The notes: generated by a model from the letters alone, not told the origin. A DNA stretch of 64,000 bases from Apoderus coryli (GCA_911728435.2 OU452200.1:34983715-35047714); one strand, 5' to 3'. Positions 45,544-57,062 are shown, numbered from the stretch's first letter. Made by a program: numbers and translations.

Positions 45544-46329
45544 TTTTTTTTATGAGTTGACCATAGATAAGTTTGTATCATACGTTCACGTTATTAGTTA
45601 ATCAAATTCTTCACATATTCGAAACTATCGAAATTGTGTATTATTATTTTTTTTTTCTGAAGTAATCCATCTTAGAGAGGAGTTGAATGTGTAAGACACA
45701 AATAAAGACAATGTCTACTCCACCAAACTATTCGTACATTAGTATGCAATCAGCTTGCAGCGCCAGACATGTTTCGGAAAACTAAGTTTCCATCATCAGT
45801 GGCTCATAATAAACAGTTACGCAGTCATTTTAGGTAAAGTCAAAAACAGTATAGCATGGATTATATAAACATATACAAACAATTAGTGGAAATTATTGGA
45901 ATAAAATCTTATAAAACTAAAATTTAAAACATTTTCTTATTAAAAAAAGAAACTCAAAATAATTGTGTTGTCATAATATATAAAATTTAGTCATTTTTAT
46001 AGTTTCTCTTTGTATATCATAATTTAGTTTAAAATCTTTATGAAATATAGAACTTTCGAGAAATGGCAAACAGATTTAGTAGTTAATATAAAAAGTTGTA
46101 TAAATCAAACTGGACAGTAGGTACGTGACAGGATGTGCGTGTTATTAGTTTAACAACTTTTGGTGATGGTTTATGTTTTTCTGGGTATTTGATAGCAACT
46201 GTTATCACACGTTCGTGTTATCACTCTGTCACATTATCCATAAATAATAAACAAATTTATATAGTAGTTAATCTACAATTTGTCATAATTGTTGATTATT
46301 TTTCTCAAGTGTCATATTTATTTGCTATC
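45544..46329. other. Repeat-derived stretch around a hammerhead element
   Basis: Bases 46135-46255 recur inverted at about 53590-53700. There that copy is contiguous with the transposase tail, so about 45650-46130 here is probably an insertion, and it carries the hammerhead at 45762. The 65-codon frame at 46135 is not credible. Confidence 0.5.
45762..45804 (-). ncRNA. Hammerhead ribozyme, type I
   Basis: Minus strand: GCCA pairs with TGGC (4-bp stem I), CTGATGA core, one extra T, stem II GGAAAC/GTTTTCC with a mismatch, GAAACATGTC giving a 2-bp stem III and a GTC cleavage triplet. All conserved positions are present. Confidence 0.65.
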
Positions 46330-46998
46330 TAAAGCCATCATGGCCAACTAAAATCAATTAAATTTCAAATTCATATCACTATTGTAATAGAAAAATGTAA
46401 AATTGCCAATATTTTGAAAACTATCAGTTGTTGGAATAGACATTCTTTCATAAACTTGCCCTTATTTTTGATGCAAAAAAATATAAAATGGGGGGTTGCC
46501 ATTTAAAAATTTTGATTTATGACTTTTTTCCATTTGATTTTTTACCCTTTTTTTCAAATACCTTGTATTAATATTTACTAAAAAAATATACGTAGGCGGC
46601 TAAACTAGGTCTATATCTTCTAGGATATTCTATCAAATTAAATTATGAAAGCTTCCATATAATAAAAAATTGTTATTATTCTCTATTCTGAAAACGTCAT
46701 TTTTGACATAAAATTTCAAATATTTCGAAAACCGCTGGTGATTGGTATAACATATTATGCATGAAATATGTTTAGAAATACAAAGAGAATCCAAAAAATA
46801 TATAATTTATATAGGGTCGTATTTGAAATAAGGAACTTAACACCCATTTCCGGTATAACAGAAAGTGCTAGATTCTTGAAAACATTTTAGCCGAATTGGT
46901 CCTGTAGACCTAAGTACTATACCAGATTTGCAGATTGTTCCACAGTGTAGTTTCTCCATAATCGATCGAATCCCTTCCCGGTGGGACACCCGCTATAG
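46330..46998 (+). repeat. Interspersed repeat family A, copy 1
   Basis: Starts GTCATATTTATTTGCT and ends near GGTGGGACACCCGCTATA. Related copies are at 51835-53040 (inverse) and 53850-54545 (direct). Shared marks are TATAGGGTCGTATTTGAAAT, CATTTCCGGTATAAC and ATAATCGATCGAATCCCTTCC. Probably a decayed TA-target DNA element; no protein seen. Confidence 0.75.
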
Positions 46999-47129
46999 GA
47001 TACAGAAAACTGAGCGGCACGTTCTAGGCCGCATTTTTTGACCAATCGAAACAAAATTTGGTTAAAAAATAAAAAATCGGCTTAGTCATGGAATTTCAAA
47101 ATGGAGGAGTGTCAAAGTTTTAAAAAAAT

Positions 47130-47271
47130 CATATTTTTAGCTCTCCATATCATATATGTAATATATGTATATATGGAGACTATTAGTTTCATGAAAAAAA
47201 AAATTTTTTTAATTTCACCGGAAATACTTCTTTTTGGTCATTTTATACATAAATAAGTAGTTTTAAAAAAA

Positions 47272-47306
<35 letters not shown>

Positions 47307-48465
47307 ATCCACGAAAACGCAAAAACCGCTTAACAGATTTTAACCAAATTTGGTACAAAAATACTATTGGACATGGCAAGGAGCTGATTAGATTTTGGGA
47401 AACATTGAGCGTAGGCAAAGGGTTTAAAAGAGGGTTCAAAAATTAAAAAAATTCATAGTTCTTAAACTTATCCGAAATACTGCATAATTTTTTACGGATT
47501 TAATTGAATATAACCTAAAATATTGAACATAAAATATGTGACCACATTGGCGTTCGAAAATAGTGTAAAATGGGGTAACAAAGATTAAAAAAAAACGTAT
47601 TTCTTAAAAATAGCAGAAATATTAACTAGTTATTGATAGTTTTGATAGAATATAACCTATAAAATGTGTCATGAATAACTTACTTTCATAGGCGTTCGTA
47701 AATAAAAAATATATATTTCCTAAACTTATTCGAAATATGGAATAATTTTTCATAGTTCTGATACAATATAAGCTAAAAAATATTCCATAAAAGAATTAGT
47801 TCACACAGGCGTTCGAAAATAGTGTTAAAAAAGGGTCAAAAACGAAAAAAAATGTTTCTCAAATATACCAGAAAAATTGGCTAATTATATATAGCTTTGA
47901 TATAAGATAACCTAAAAAATGCAGCATAAAATTTTTATTTACATAGGCGTTCGTAAATAGTAAAAAAAAGGGGTAAAATGAAAAAAAATTAAAATGTAAA
48001 AAATTTTATATTTAACTAGTTGAATTGGTGTTAAAAATACACGACAAAAATTAATGTTCCATAGGCGTCCGTGAAAATTCTATAAAAGGGTCAGAAAAAA
48101 TTTGTATCCGTGATAACTCAAAAACCACTTAACGGATAACCTACAACATGCAGCATAACAATTTTGTTTACATAGGCGTTCGTAAATAGTAGAAAAGGGG
48201 GCAAAATAAATTTTATAATAAAACTAAAAAAAAATCAATTATTTTGCGTACAAGAATTTGACCTAGATCTGAAATATAAAATATCTGCGTATAAATAGTG
48301 CCTCCAAAGAGAAGAAAAAGGCACAAAACCCGATACAAAAAAAAAATAGCTGATGTCTAAAACAAAACAAAAATTTAGATAAATGACAAAAAGGTCATAA
48401 AATTATTACTTTTACACTTAAATATGGAGAGCTATTCGTGCCTCGAGGGCAACAGCTAGTTTTCA
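47130..48465 (+). repeat. Interspersed repeat family B, copy 1
   Basis: Bounded by AGCTCTCCATAT (47148-47159) and ATATGGAGAGCT near 48423-48434, followed by ATTCGTGCCTCGAGGGCAACAG. The interior is built from modules with AGGCGTTCG-AAATAGT and AAACCGCTTAACAGATTTTAACCAAATTTGGTAC. Contains (TCTG)n at about 47273-47306. No coding sequence. Confidence 0.75.
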
Positions 48466-49036
48466 TTGTTACTAAAAAATACCGATGTTACATCTCAAAT
48501 GATAGAGCACTTAAATCTCTACAATGTTTATTCGGAGAGTTTTTCATTGCTGGCATATTTACGCAAATGTAAGTCAATATAAAGTAACAAAAAATAAAAA
48601 AAATATCATCACCGGCTACACCTGTAATTATTCTTGACAAATAAACACCTGTGAAATAACAATACGACCGTGCTTACGTATGTACTCGTATTATAGTATA
48701 ATGGGTATGTCACTTAAAATAACTGTCAATATGGCACTTTGGTCATATTTGGCGACTGTCAGAATATTCTATTATTTGTTTATAAATGTCGGTAGCGTTT
48801 ACATGGTGCGGTATTATGGGATTCAAAATCGTTAACATGGTATAAATTTAGACTTATTTGAACTTAAGACATTTTGTTACAGTTAATACAAGTAGACTGA
48901 GACACAATAATAACTAATGAAGTACTAATCAGCTCGCATAAACTGGCGTCTTTACAAAACTATGAGATAGAACTGTTTTACTGCTAAAAACTATCAAGAC
49001 AGGGTTAATAGATTGACATTATTATCATAACATGCT
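48466..49036. other. Intergenic, nothing recognised
   Basis: AT-rich spacer between repeat family B and the pentanucleotide array. Confidence 0.4.
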
Positions 49037-49282
49037 TTATAATATAATATAATATAATATAATATAATATAATATAATATAATATAATATAATATAATAT
49101 AATATAATATAATATAATATAATATAATATAATATAATATAATATAATATAATATAATATAATATAATATAATATAATATAATATAATATAATATAATAT
49201 AATATAATATAATATAATATAATATAATATAATATAATATAATATAATATAATATAATATAATATAATATAACATAATATAA
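49037..49282. repeat. (AATAT)n pentanucleotide array
   Basis: About 48 uninterrupted units over 240 bp. One variant (AACAT) lies near the right edge at about 49271. Any long open frame here is just the repeat. Confidence 0.97.
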
Positions 49283-49609
49283 TAAATGTACACTGTTGCC
49301 AAAAAAACAAGGTCAAAAAGGTATTCCTAATATTCTAATGTCATTATATGTATATTTTATTGTCTAAATATATCGAAAATGGTTGCACTAAATTAAAGAA
49401 AAAGTCTACAAGGAACTTTTGCGTAAAGAATTATAGTCGTTTAAAAATCATTCGAGAGCCTATATATCTGGTTAATATTAACATTCAGAATCGACAAGTG
49501 ACAATACTTTTAAAACATTAATGTTTCTGTTCAAACTTGTCCATTCTTTTTGGGACACCCTGTAAAGGCTAATATATGTCTAAAAAATACATTAACATTT
49601 GAATACAAC
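49283..49609. other. Spacer and shared 3' flank of copy 2
   Basis: The part from about 49475 is the inverse of the flank after copy 1, including TCTTTTTGGGACACCCTGTA (49545-49564). Confidence 0.6.
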
Positions 49610-49615
49610 TTTATT
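49610..49615 (-). terminator. Poly(A) signal, copy 2
   Basis: AATAAA on the minus strand, 37-43 bp after the stop codon at 49653-49655. Confidence 0.8.
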
Positions 49616-49652
49616 TCTCAAAATTATTAGTACAGTATACAGATTTGATTGT

Positions 49653-52600
49653 TTAAATTTGTAAAATACCGTTGATAATCAATCTGATTTGATCGTTAGC
49701 TAAACTGGCACTACTTGAGTCAACACATGTTGGTAAGGTAGTCGATGTAAGAGACGCAACGACGGCACTCAATTTACTATACACAGTATTACATAATGAA
49801 ACTTGTGGTATAAGAACTGATAAATTAGCACTTAACAATGCTGCAAGTGATCCAAGTAAGAGGATCAGTAACTGAACAATCAAGAAGACTGAACCCACAA
49901 GGGATGCGAGTAAATCGACAGTTGTGGATAAAATTGTTGAAACCGCCAATCCAAGGCTCAAACATTGGTTTAGGTTCAAAGCACCCTCAGTTGTATCCAA
50001 CAACTGATAAAGACACAACAAAACATAACTGATACACAATGCTTGGCCTAAAATACTAGTTAATAAAAGTACGACACTTAAAACAAGTGTAAGGACATCG
50101 CTTACGATGCCGGTAAGTAATAAGGTTAGAGCTGCTGAAATATCAACTCCACCATAAGTACAAGTACCAGCAAGAATTGCGTTGCAAAAATCAATTGTGA
50201 TAGAAAGAAGGGATGAACTAGATGAACCAGTCAAGATGTTAACCAATGCAGTAAGACTTACTGTAATGCTTAGGCTTCCAGTACCCTCATTGTATAAGGT
50301 ACCACAGAACAAAATAAGGATACGAATACATACCACAATATCTATGGATCCTGCCAAGTAGGAGATAAGTGATGATAGAACATACAATAAACCATTAACT
50401 TCAAGAAGAATATAACCACCAAGTTGGGCAATGATATCTAGTAATATTACAACATCATTAAGTATAACATTTAAAACTGAAATATCGACAACCAAACTAA
50501 TTGATGTAAGAATAATGACTAAACAATCGATTCCATTAGCTGCTGATAGGCAGGCATTTACATCAATGACGAGGCCAAGCGCTATTAACGCAGTTAGTCC
50601 ACCAGTGTATGCATCGCAGACTCGGCCTATTCCAAGTAGCACGTTTAGTATGAAGTCCAGATCGCCAAGAACAGTCTGAAGAGTTGTTGAAAGGAACGCC
50701 AGGATACCAGCTAATGATGCATTTAATACACCAATTATTGAATTTGCCACCGCCACAATTTCAGTGAAGCTTACGGTTATATCGACTGAAACTTTTATTC
50801 CAATAGCATTCGACAGTGATTGACACCATTGTCCCAACGTTACCTGGTGAGCACTAGAGGCAGCAGAAATATTGATTTCAGAGGAGACGGAGAGGGCATA
50901 GAGTGCTGAAATTGATACAACTACTGTTATGTAAGCTACTATAGTACGAGTTGCAGCTGTCCAGCATCCAGAGGGTAGGTAAATATATTTGTTCACAGAT
51001 AAATCGATCAAAATAGCTGCCCCTGTATTGCCATTCAAAATTGCAACTTTGTTTGAGGCTGGTTCAAAAACTATTGCAATATTAGCAATAGCATTCAGCA
51101 CTACCAGCTGTTCCAAAGTATTGCCTTGGTTAGCAACTCCACAACTCAAAGTGTTACTGCTGACGCTTCGCTTTGCTATTCTTGATGTATCTGCTAGAGA
51201 CTCAGATCGCGTTAGTTCACTAGGTGATCTCACGCCAATGCGTTGCGGTACAGGCATATTGATATGTTTCGCCCATATTTCTGTAAAAAATTCGAATAAA
51301 TAATATCATGTCTATATTTACATTGCGCAAGCAAATTAAAATTATTTCTAATAAATTTAATATGCAGAGAGAATTGTAACCAATGGAAAGATGTGCTTGC
51401 ATTTTGTCAAGTGTCATATGAACAATCGTCAACCAAGGATTCTGGACGCAGCACGCATATCGAACGTGCTTGGTAATTTTGATATGAAGCCTAACACTTA
51501 CCAAAAAGAGCCAAGTTAACTGACATTCCTGCTGGTTCTGTACATAAGGTACTCAAACAAAATAAGTTTTTTCCGGACAATCTATAAATTCAGCAATAAT
51601 TCAGTGAAGACGGTTATGACAGAAGAAATTAAAAATAACAGATGAGTCAAATTTGTTAAAAAAATATTGGCTTTGGTGATGACTCGACATTTTCCTGAAT
51701 GGATTTGTCAACAAACATTATTGTTTATGACAATGAAAATGCACATGTGTATCCCGAGAAGATCAATGAGTGGGCAGGAATTCTGGAGACGAGATAATCA
51801 GGCCTATTTTCATAGAAGAAAGCCTGTACATACTATACCGGGTATCCCACCGGGAAGGGATTCGATCGATTATGGAGAAACTACACTCTAGAACCATCCG
51901 AAAATCTGGTGTAGTACTTAGGTCGACGCGATGGGACGAATTCGGCTAAAATGTTTTCAAGAATCTAGCACTTCTGGTTATACCGGAAATGGGTATCAAC
52001 TTCCTTATTTCAAATACGACCCTATATAAATTATATTTTCTTTTTGGATTCTCCTTGCAATTCTAAACATATTTCATGCATACTATGTTGTACGTATCGC
52101 CAGCCGTTTTCGGAATATTTGAAATTTTATGTCAAAAATGACGTTTTCAGAATAAAGAATAATAACAATTTTTTATTATATGGAAGCTTTAATAATTTAA
52201 TTTGTTAGAATATCCTAGGAGATATAGACCTACTTTAGGCGCCTACGTATAATTTTTAAGTAATTATTAATACAGGGTATTTGAAAAAAAGAGTAAAAAA
52301 TCAAATTGAAAAAAGTCTCGTAATTCAACATTTTTAAATGTTACTTCCGCACCGCACCTTGTATATATCATGTAGTTTTAAGCTATTATTTAATTCTGAA
52401 ATAACTTTCTTTATATTATTTTTGGGATTGGGTTTACTATTCTAAGCGTAAATCAAAGCAAGATAATTTTCTTGATTGATCTAAAATATTTCTTTAGTAT
52501 TTTCTAATTGTTCAAGTAATTTCTACTATTTGTGTTTATAATTATTTATACTGGAAATTGGTATCTATAAGTCGAGCCCTTCCGAGAAGAGCCGAAGCGC

Positions 52601-54758
52601 GTTCTTGGACGAGTATCATTCGAATCCGTACCGCCGTAACGTGGTGTATACATTATATTAACAATAAACAAAATAAAATTCGTTTAAAATTCGAGTGCTA
52701 ACTTTTGATGGTTCATTAAAAAGTAGGTACTTTTGGTGAATTGGTTTACTGGATTGAGGGTGGCTGCAGCCCCAAGCGGAGAGTGGCTCGAGGAAGGTAA
52801 GCCTTTTTCCAGTTCGTTTCTAATCTGATTCAAAATAATAAAAAATTCAAAATAACGCATCAGTTCGTTATCAATCCCCTTTTTTATATTTTTTTGCATA
52901 AAAAATAAGGGCAAGTTTATGAAAGGATGTCTATCCCAAAAACTCATATTTTTCAAAATATTGGCAATTTTACATTTTTCTATTACAATAGTGATATGAA
53001 TTTGAAATTTAATTGATTGTAGTTGACCTTGATGGCTTAAGACAGCAAATAAATATGACAAAAATAATCATCAATTATGACAAATTGTAGACACTAATTA
53101 GTAGTAATAATCACGGCGGGCATATAAATTATACTAACGAATACTATCTAATTTGTTTATTATTTATGTCAATATGTTTGTGATTCTTTACCTTTCGGCA
53201 GAACTTGCACTAAGGTGTGTTCGAGATGTTAGTATCTCTACATTATGTTCGCACAAGTATCACGGATTGAAATTTAAACGAAAATCGCTGTCTCGCGGTG
53301 TTCCGCGACTGAAGAGACGAATAAAAGTCGAAACAGTAGAATTATGTCTTCTCCAACAGAAAGTGCAAAACTTTGACTGACTGGATATTAACAGTTAGTG
53401 TATGGAAAACGTACTGGGCAAATGCCCTGAACAATTTTATGTTGCGTGTAACAATGGAGTTACACATTGGGGGATGGAAATTCTATCTGCTTTCGAAGTC
53501 GGAGAAGACATAATTCTACTGTTTCGACTTCGATTCGTCTCTTCAGTCGCGGAACAACGCGAGACAGCGTTTTTCGTTTAAATTTATTATTTATGGATAA
53601 TGTGACAGAGAGTAATAACAAGAACGTGTGATAACATTTGCTACCAAATACCCAGAAAAACATAAACCATCACGAAAAGTTGTTAGACTAATAATACATA
53701 ATTTCGAAAGTTTCAAGTCTGTGAAGAATTTGATTAAATAATGTGATCGTATGATACAAACCTATCTAAGGTCAACTCATAAAAAAAATTACTTTAACAA
53801 ATGTTCAAAATTTTGCCCTTAAACTTCTAAAAACTTTTCACATCATATTTATTTGCTTTCTAAAGTCATCATGGCTAACTAAAACCAATTAAATTTCAAA
53901 TTCATATCACTAATAGAAAAATGTAAAATTTCCAATATTTTGAAAACTATCAGTTTTTGGGATAGACATCCTTTCATAAACTTGCCCTTATTTTTCATGC
54001 AAAAAAATAGAAAAAATATTAAATGGGGGGTAGGTATGACGAAGAGTTAACTTCCCCTTTTGGTGCAAAAAAATAAAAAATATATAAAATTAAAAATTTA
54101 GAATTTTGACACTTTTTTCAAATACCCTGTGTTAACATTTACTAAAAAAATATACGTAGGCGCCTAAAGTAAGTCTGTATCTCCCAGGATATTCTAACAA
54201 AATCAATTATTAAAGCTTCCATGTAATAAAAAATTGTTACTATTCTTTCTTCTGAAAACGTCATTTTTGACATAAAATTTCAAATATTTTGAAGACGGCT
54301 GGCGATAGGTATAACATATTATGCATGAAATATGTTTAGAATTACAAGGAGAATCCAAAAAAAATATAATTTATATAGGGTCGTATTTGAAATAAGGAAG
54401 TTGATACGCATTTCCGGTATAACCGGAAGTGCTAGATTCTTCGAAACACTTTAGCCGAATTGGTCCCGTCGACCTAAGTACTACACCAGATTTTCAGATT
54501 GTTCCACAATGTAGTTCCCTCATAATCGATCGAATCCCTTCCCAGGAAGAACTATATTGAATAATAAAATCGAGTTTTGTGAAAATTTTGTTTTTTTGTT
54601 GTTGTTTTGGATAATTTGTATTGAATTCAGCTCGCTAGCTGTTAAGGTGATTACTCAATGGCTATGAGAAAACATTAATTAAAATGGTAGAACTTACCAT
54701 GCATAAAAGTTGTGGCTAACAATGTTGCCAAAAGAATAGCACAGCTGCGTCTGTTCAT
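49653..54758 (-). CDS. Secreted Ile/Leu/Val-rich cysteine protein, copy 2 (two exons)
   Basis: Exon 1, 54758-54698: the same 20-residue signal peptide as copy 1, with a GTAAGT donor. Intron 54697-51281, ending TTTTTTACAG. Exon 2, 51280-49653, EIWAKHINMPVPQR to GILQI and a stop. By eye about 38 residues differ from copy 1 over 534. About eight fall in the first 300 and about thirty in the last 235. All Cys are kept, and one Phe has become an extra Cys (IDIVVCIRIL). The KR site (RIAKR) is kept. Both copies are intact, so both are probably functional and under constraint. The genes are tail to tail, with 10.8 kb between their stop codons. Function unknown, as for copy 1. Confidence 0.85.
51835..53040 (-). 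repeat. Repeat family A, copy 2 (with internal insertion)
   Basis: Inverse of 46330-46998. Starts CCGGGTATCCCACCGGGAAG and continues to CATGGCTTAAGACAGC-type sequence near 53040. About 52400-52850 is not in copy 1 and includes CCTTCCGAGAAGAGCCGAAG. Confidence 0.65.
53269..53600. mobile_element. Inverted-repeat element with hammerhead-like cores
   Basis: Arms at 53269-53350 and about 53505-53585 are inverse copies (AAATTTAAACGAAAA, CTGTCTCGCG, GACTGAAGAGACGAAT). Each carries CTGAAGA, a GAC/GTC stem and GAAACAGTA, which look like a hammerhead core with a 3-bp stem II, but stem I does not pair well. The arm pattern parallels the element at 44484. Confidence 0.5.
53690..53850 (-). repeat. Inverse copy of transposase tail/3' flank
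   Basis: Inverse of about 45480-45650. Carries the tail GQNFEHLLK-like codons and TATGAGTTGACC. Degenerate. Confidence 0.6.
53850..54545 (+). repeat. Repeat family A, copy 3
   Basis: Same orientation as 46330-46998; ends at ATCGAATCCCTTCCCAGG. The following TTGAATAATAAAATCGAGT (54549-54567) recurs at 63777-63795. Confidence 0.7.
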
Positions 54759-54812
54759 CTTGATTGTAGGGGCAGTTAGAGTTGAAGATACAATTACATG
54801 AAAATCATTTCG

Positions 54813-54820
54813 TATTTATA
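54813..54820 (-). promoter_or_regulatory. TATA box of secreted-protein gene, copy 2
   Basis: TATAAATA on the minus strand, 55 bp before the ATG at 54758; identical core to copy 1. Confidence 0.75.
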
Positions 54821-55194
54821 CCAAAAAAAAAAAATATATATTTAATTTGAGATTATTGAGTAAAACAATGAGAAGATATGAGGCTTTCATTTTGCATATG
54901 ATAACATTAAAAAAATAATTTTTGTTTATTTTAATGATGTATGGTATCAAAAATGTAAACCATTTGTGCACAGAAATTGTAAAGTACAAAAATGCTTTAA
55001 AAAAATATGTATGAATCACATAGGCCAGTTAAAATTTATTAGAATTAAAGAAAAATAAATAAATTTGTACACGAAACTTTGTTGTTCTTTTCTATTCTTA
55101 TTTGATTAATAATTTGTGACATTTGCTTAAAAAAACAACAAGTTTTCAGATCCATTAGTTTTACACTGCAACTTCTGGAAGTTGACCATCATCT
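54821..55194. other. Copy 2 upstream region
   Basis: The first about 100 bp (minus sense) matches the copy 1 upstream region (TAATCTCAAA-TAAAT, CTTCTCATTGTT). No other feature. Confidence 0.5.
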
Positions 55195-55379
55195 TAAAAC
55201 CGTATGTCCACTACCAAGTTTTCTTGCGGAAGTTGCTTCCAGAAGTTTTTGTCGTGTAAACACGTATTAGAAGTCGACTTCCAGAAGTTACTTGCAGCAA
55301 TTATGTGGAAACACGTGTTTGTTGCTTGCTGGAAGTAACTTGAACGACTTGCTGTGAACTACTTGCAGAAGAAGTCGGG

Positions 55380-55389
55380 TATATATAAA
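55380..55389 (+). promoter_or_regulatory. TATA-like box of the MADF gene
   Basis: TATATATAA about 85 bp before the ATG at 55469. Confidence 0.4.
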
Positions 55390-55468
55390 CGGTTTATGGT
55401 ATTCTCTTCTGTTTTCAGTTTTGTTTTGTGTTTTTTTTTTTTTTGAGTTCTTTTCAAAATTTATAAAA

Positions 55469-56209
55469 ATGGACAAAAGTAAATTCGTTTGGAGTAGTGA
55501 AAAAACACATTTGGTAATGGAAAAACAAGAGAGTTATCCTGAATTATGGGACACGTCCTCAAAAGACTATAACAATAAAATTAAAAAAGAAAATGCCTTA
55601 AAGGCAATTAGGAAAATTCAATTTGTTGTGAAATCCGTTGGAATACTGAGGCCAATCTTCTTCCGTTGATGGAACCTAAAAAAAAGCAGTTTAATTCCTA
55701 ATAAATTCTTTTTTGTTCTTAATTTGTTTCTAGGAGATTTCAATTATAAATGCTTTTGTGTTCTTAATTTCTTTAAGGATCTTTCAATTACATTAGACAA
55801 CGACGAAAACATCACCGATCAGTCCGAAAAAGTCCAATCAGTACCACGGAAACGACAAAAAAAAACCAATTCAGAAAAAGACGAACATGACGTCGTATTG
55901 GAAAATGCTCTGCAAATAATGCAAAAACCGTCTGATGAATACCAAATATTTGGTGACTTTGTCGTCTCAGAACTTCGAGGTTTGAGAAAATCTGGGAGCA
56001 AGCGTAAACTTAAAAGATTAATTCAGCAGGCTATTCTAAAAGTGACAGACGAAGACGATGAAGACAACTCGGACACGCAACTATTTAGTTCTGCTACAAC
56101 TGGGCTTGAAAGCAAAAATGAATTTTGGAAACTTAAATCTACACTTCTTTTTGTTAAAATAAAAAAAATAAGATTTTGCCACAAGACATTTTTATACTGT
56201 CATTCGTAA
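55469..56209 (+). pseudogene. MADF/BESS-domain protein of a Harbinger-like element, broken
   Basis: Starts MDKSKFVWSSEKTHLVMEKQ then SYPELWDTSSKDYNNKIKKENAL, the first helices of a MADF (Myb/SANT-like) DNA-binding domain. The frame then degenerates and stops at 55669, before the last MADF helix. The second part, in another frame from about 55778 after a TTCTTTAAG acceptor-like site, has an acidic stretch, a basic cluster (RKRQKKTNS), then DVVLENALQIMQKPSDEYQIFG and RLIQQAILKV, the BESS-type protein-interaction tail. In Harbinger elements such a protein helps the transposase bind and enter the nucleus (family knowledge). The MADF part is incomplete, so function is doubtful. Confidence 0.65.
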
Positions 56210-56403
56210 AAAATGCAAACTACTGCAAGCTGTACTCACATTGTATGGAAACACGTCTGCAATTTCTTGCAGCAAGTTCGTCGTGATAACTTCTGGAAGC
56301 AGGCTTCCGCAAGTTTCGGTTTGAGTGGAAACACTTCAACAAATACTTGCAGAAGTTCTTCCGCAAGTGACTTGCTAGTGAACACACGGCTTTACGATAA
56401 ATA

Positions 56404-57062
56404 GGTGTTTCACTAATAATAATAATAACATTTAGTGTCCAATGGGGCTTTATTTGAATCGATCGGAAATATTTACGTGCACGCAAAGTTGCATTGATTT
56501 GTTCGCATGCGCAAATTGTTTTGGACAAAATTATTAAAAGATCAATCCAGATTAGTCGTTTATCCAGGACTACTCCCAGGTATTTGACTTTCTCCGAAAG
56601 CCAAATTTCCTCACCGCTGAGAGTGGTGTTAATAATGTCCACCTTTCTCTTTCTCGTGAAGGGTACTAACACTGTTTTTTTCGGATTTATATTTAATCCC
56701 TCAGCGTCGCACCAGTTTTTTATTTTGTTTAATGCAATTTGCATGCCGTTGGATATAACCGATGTGTGTTTTCCCTTAACTGTGAGAACAATGCCGTCGG
56801 CGTAGCTTTGCAGAGTAAAGCCTGTACTATCCATTTTTGAAATGAGATGATCCAGCACTAGTGACCATAGAAGAGGGGATAATACACCGCCTTGTGGGCA
56901 TCCCCTAGCCGCTGTCACGGTTACAGACACTTCTCCTATTTCAGCAGTAATGACACGGTCTTTCAAAATTGCCTGAATCCATTTCACCAGTGAGGAGTCG
57001 ACAATCCTCTCTTCTAGTGCTCTACTGATGGATTCATGTGATGTATTGTCAAAAGCACCTCT
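56404..57062 (-). pseudogene. R1/LOA-like LINE RT fragment with YADG
   Basis: Minus strand. From 57062: GAFDNTSHESISRALEERIV, VKWIQAILKDR, CPQGGVLSPLLWSLVLDHLI, then LQSYADGIVLTVKGKH where YADD is expected, then KIKNWCDAEGLNINPKKT and KVKYLGVVLDKRLIW. The open frame then runs on, without homology, into the neighbouring Harbinger-like element to 56220. The active-site Asp to Gly change and both truncations show it is dead. The right edge is repeat family B. Confidence 0.8.

Larger units (their letters stand above)
51281..54697 (-). other. Intron of copy 2, filled with repeats
   Basis: 3.4-kb phase-1 intron, against 1.5 kb in copy 1. It contains family A repeats at 51835-53040 and 53850-54545 and a hammerhead-like inverted pair at 53269-53590. 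A fragment at 51655-51890 was not identified. Confidence 0.75.
55195..56397 (+). mobile_element. Harbinger-like element with MADF/BESS gene
   Basis: Ends resemble inverted repeats: AACCGTATGTCCACTACCAAGT (left) and AGCCGTGTGTTCACTAGCAAGT (right, inverse), next to TTA on both sides. Both subterminal regions are packed with CTTGC-GAAG and CTTCCGCAAG-type motifs. The interior carries only a MADF-type protein, not the DDE transposase, so the element is non-autonomous. Confidence 0.6.

Noticed and set aside
46965..46990. GATCGAATCCCTTCC resembling a tRNA T-arm
   Set aside because: No A box, anticodon arm or acceptor stem around it, and it recurs in all copies of repeat family A.
48994..49316. Two 100-codon open frames of repeated Tyr-Ile-Ile-Leu
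   Set aside because: They are translations of the (AATAT)n array.
52575..52620. CCGAGAAGAGCCGAAGCGCG as a hammerhead
   Set aside because: Lacks CTGANGA and GAAAC; pairing does not fit.
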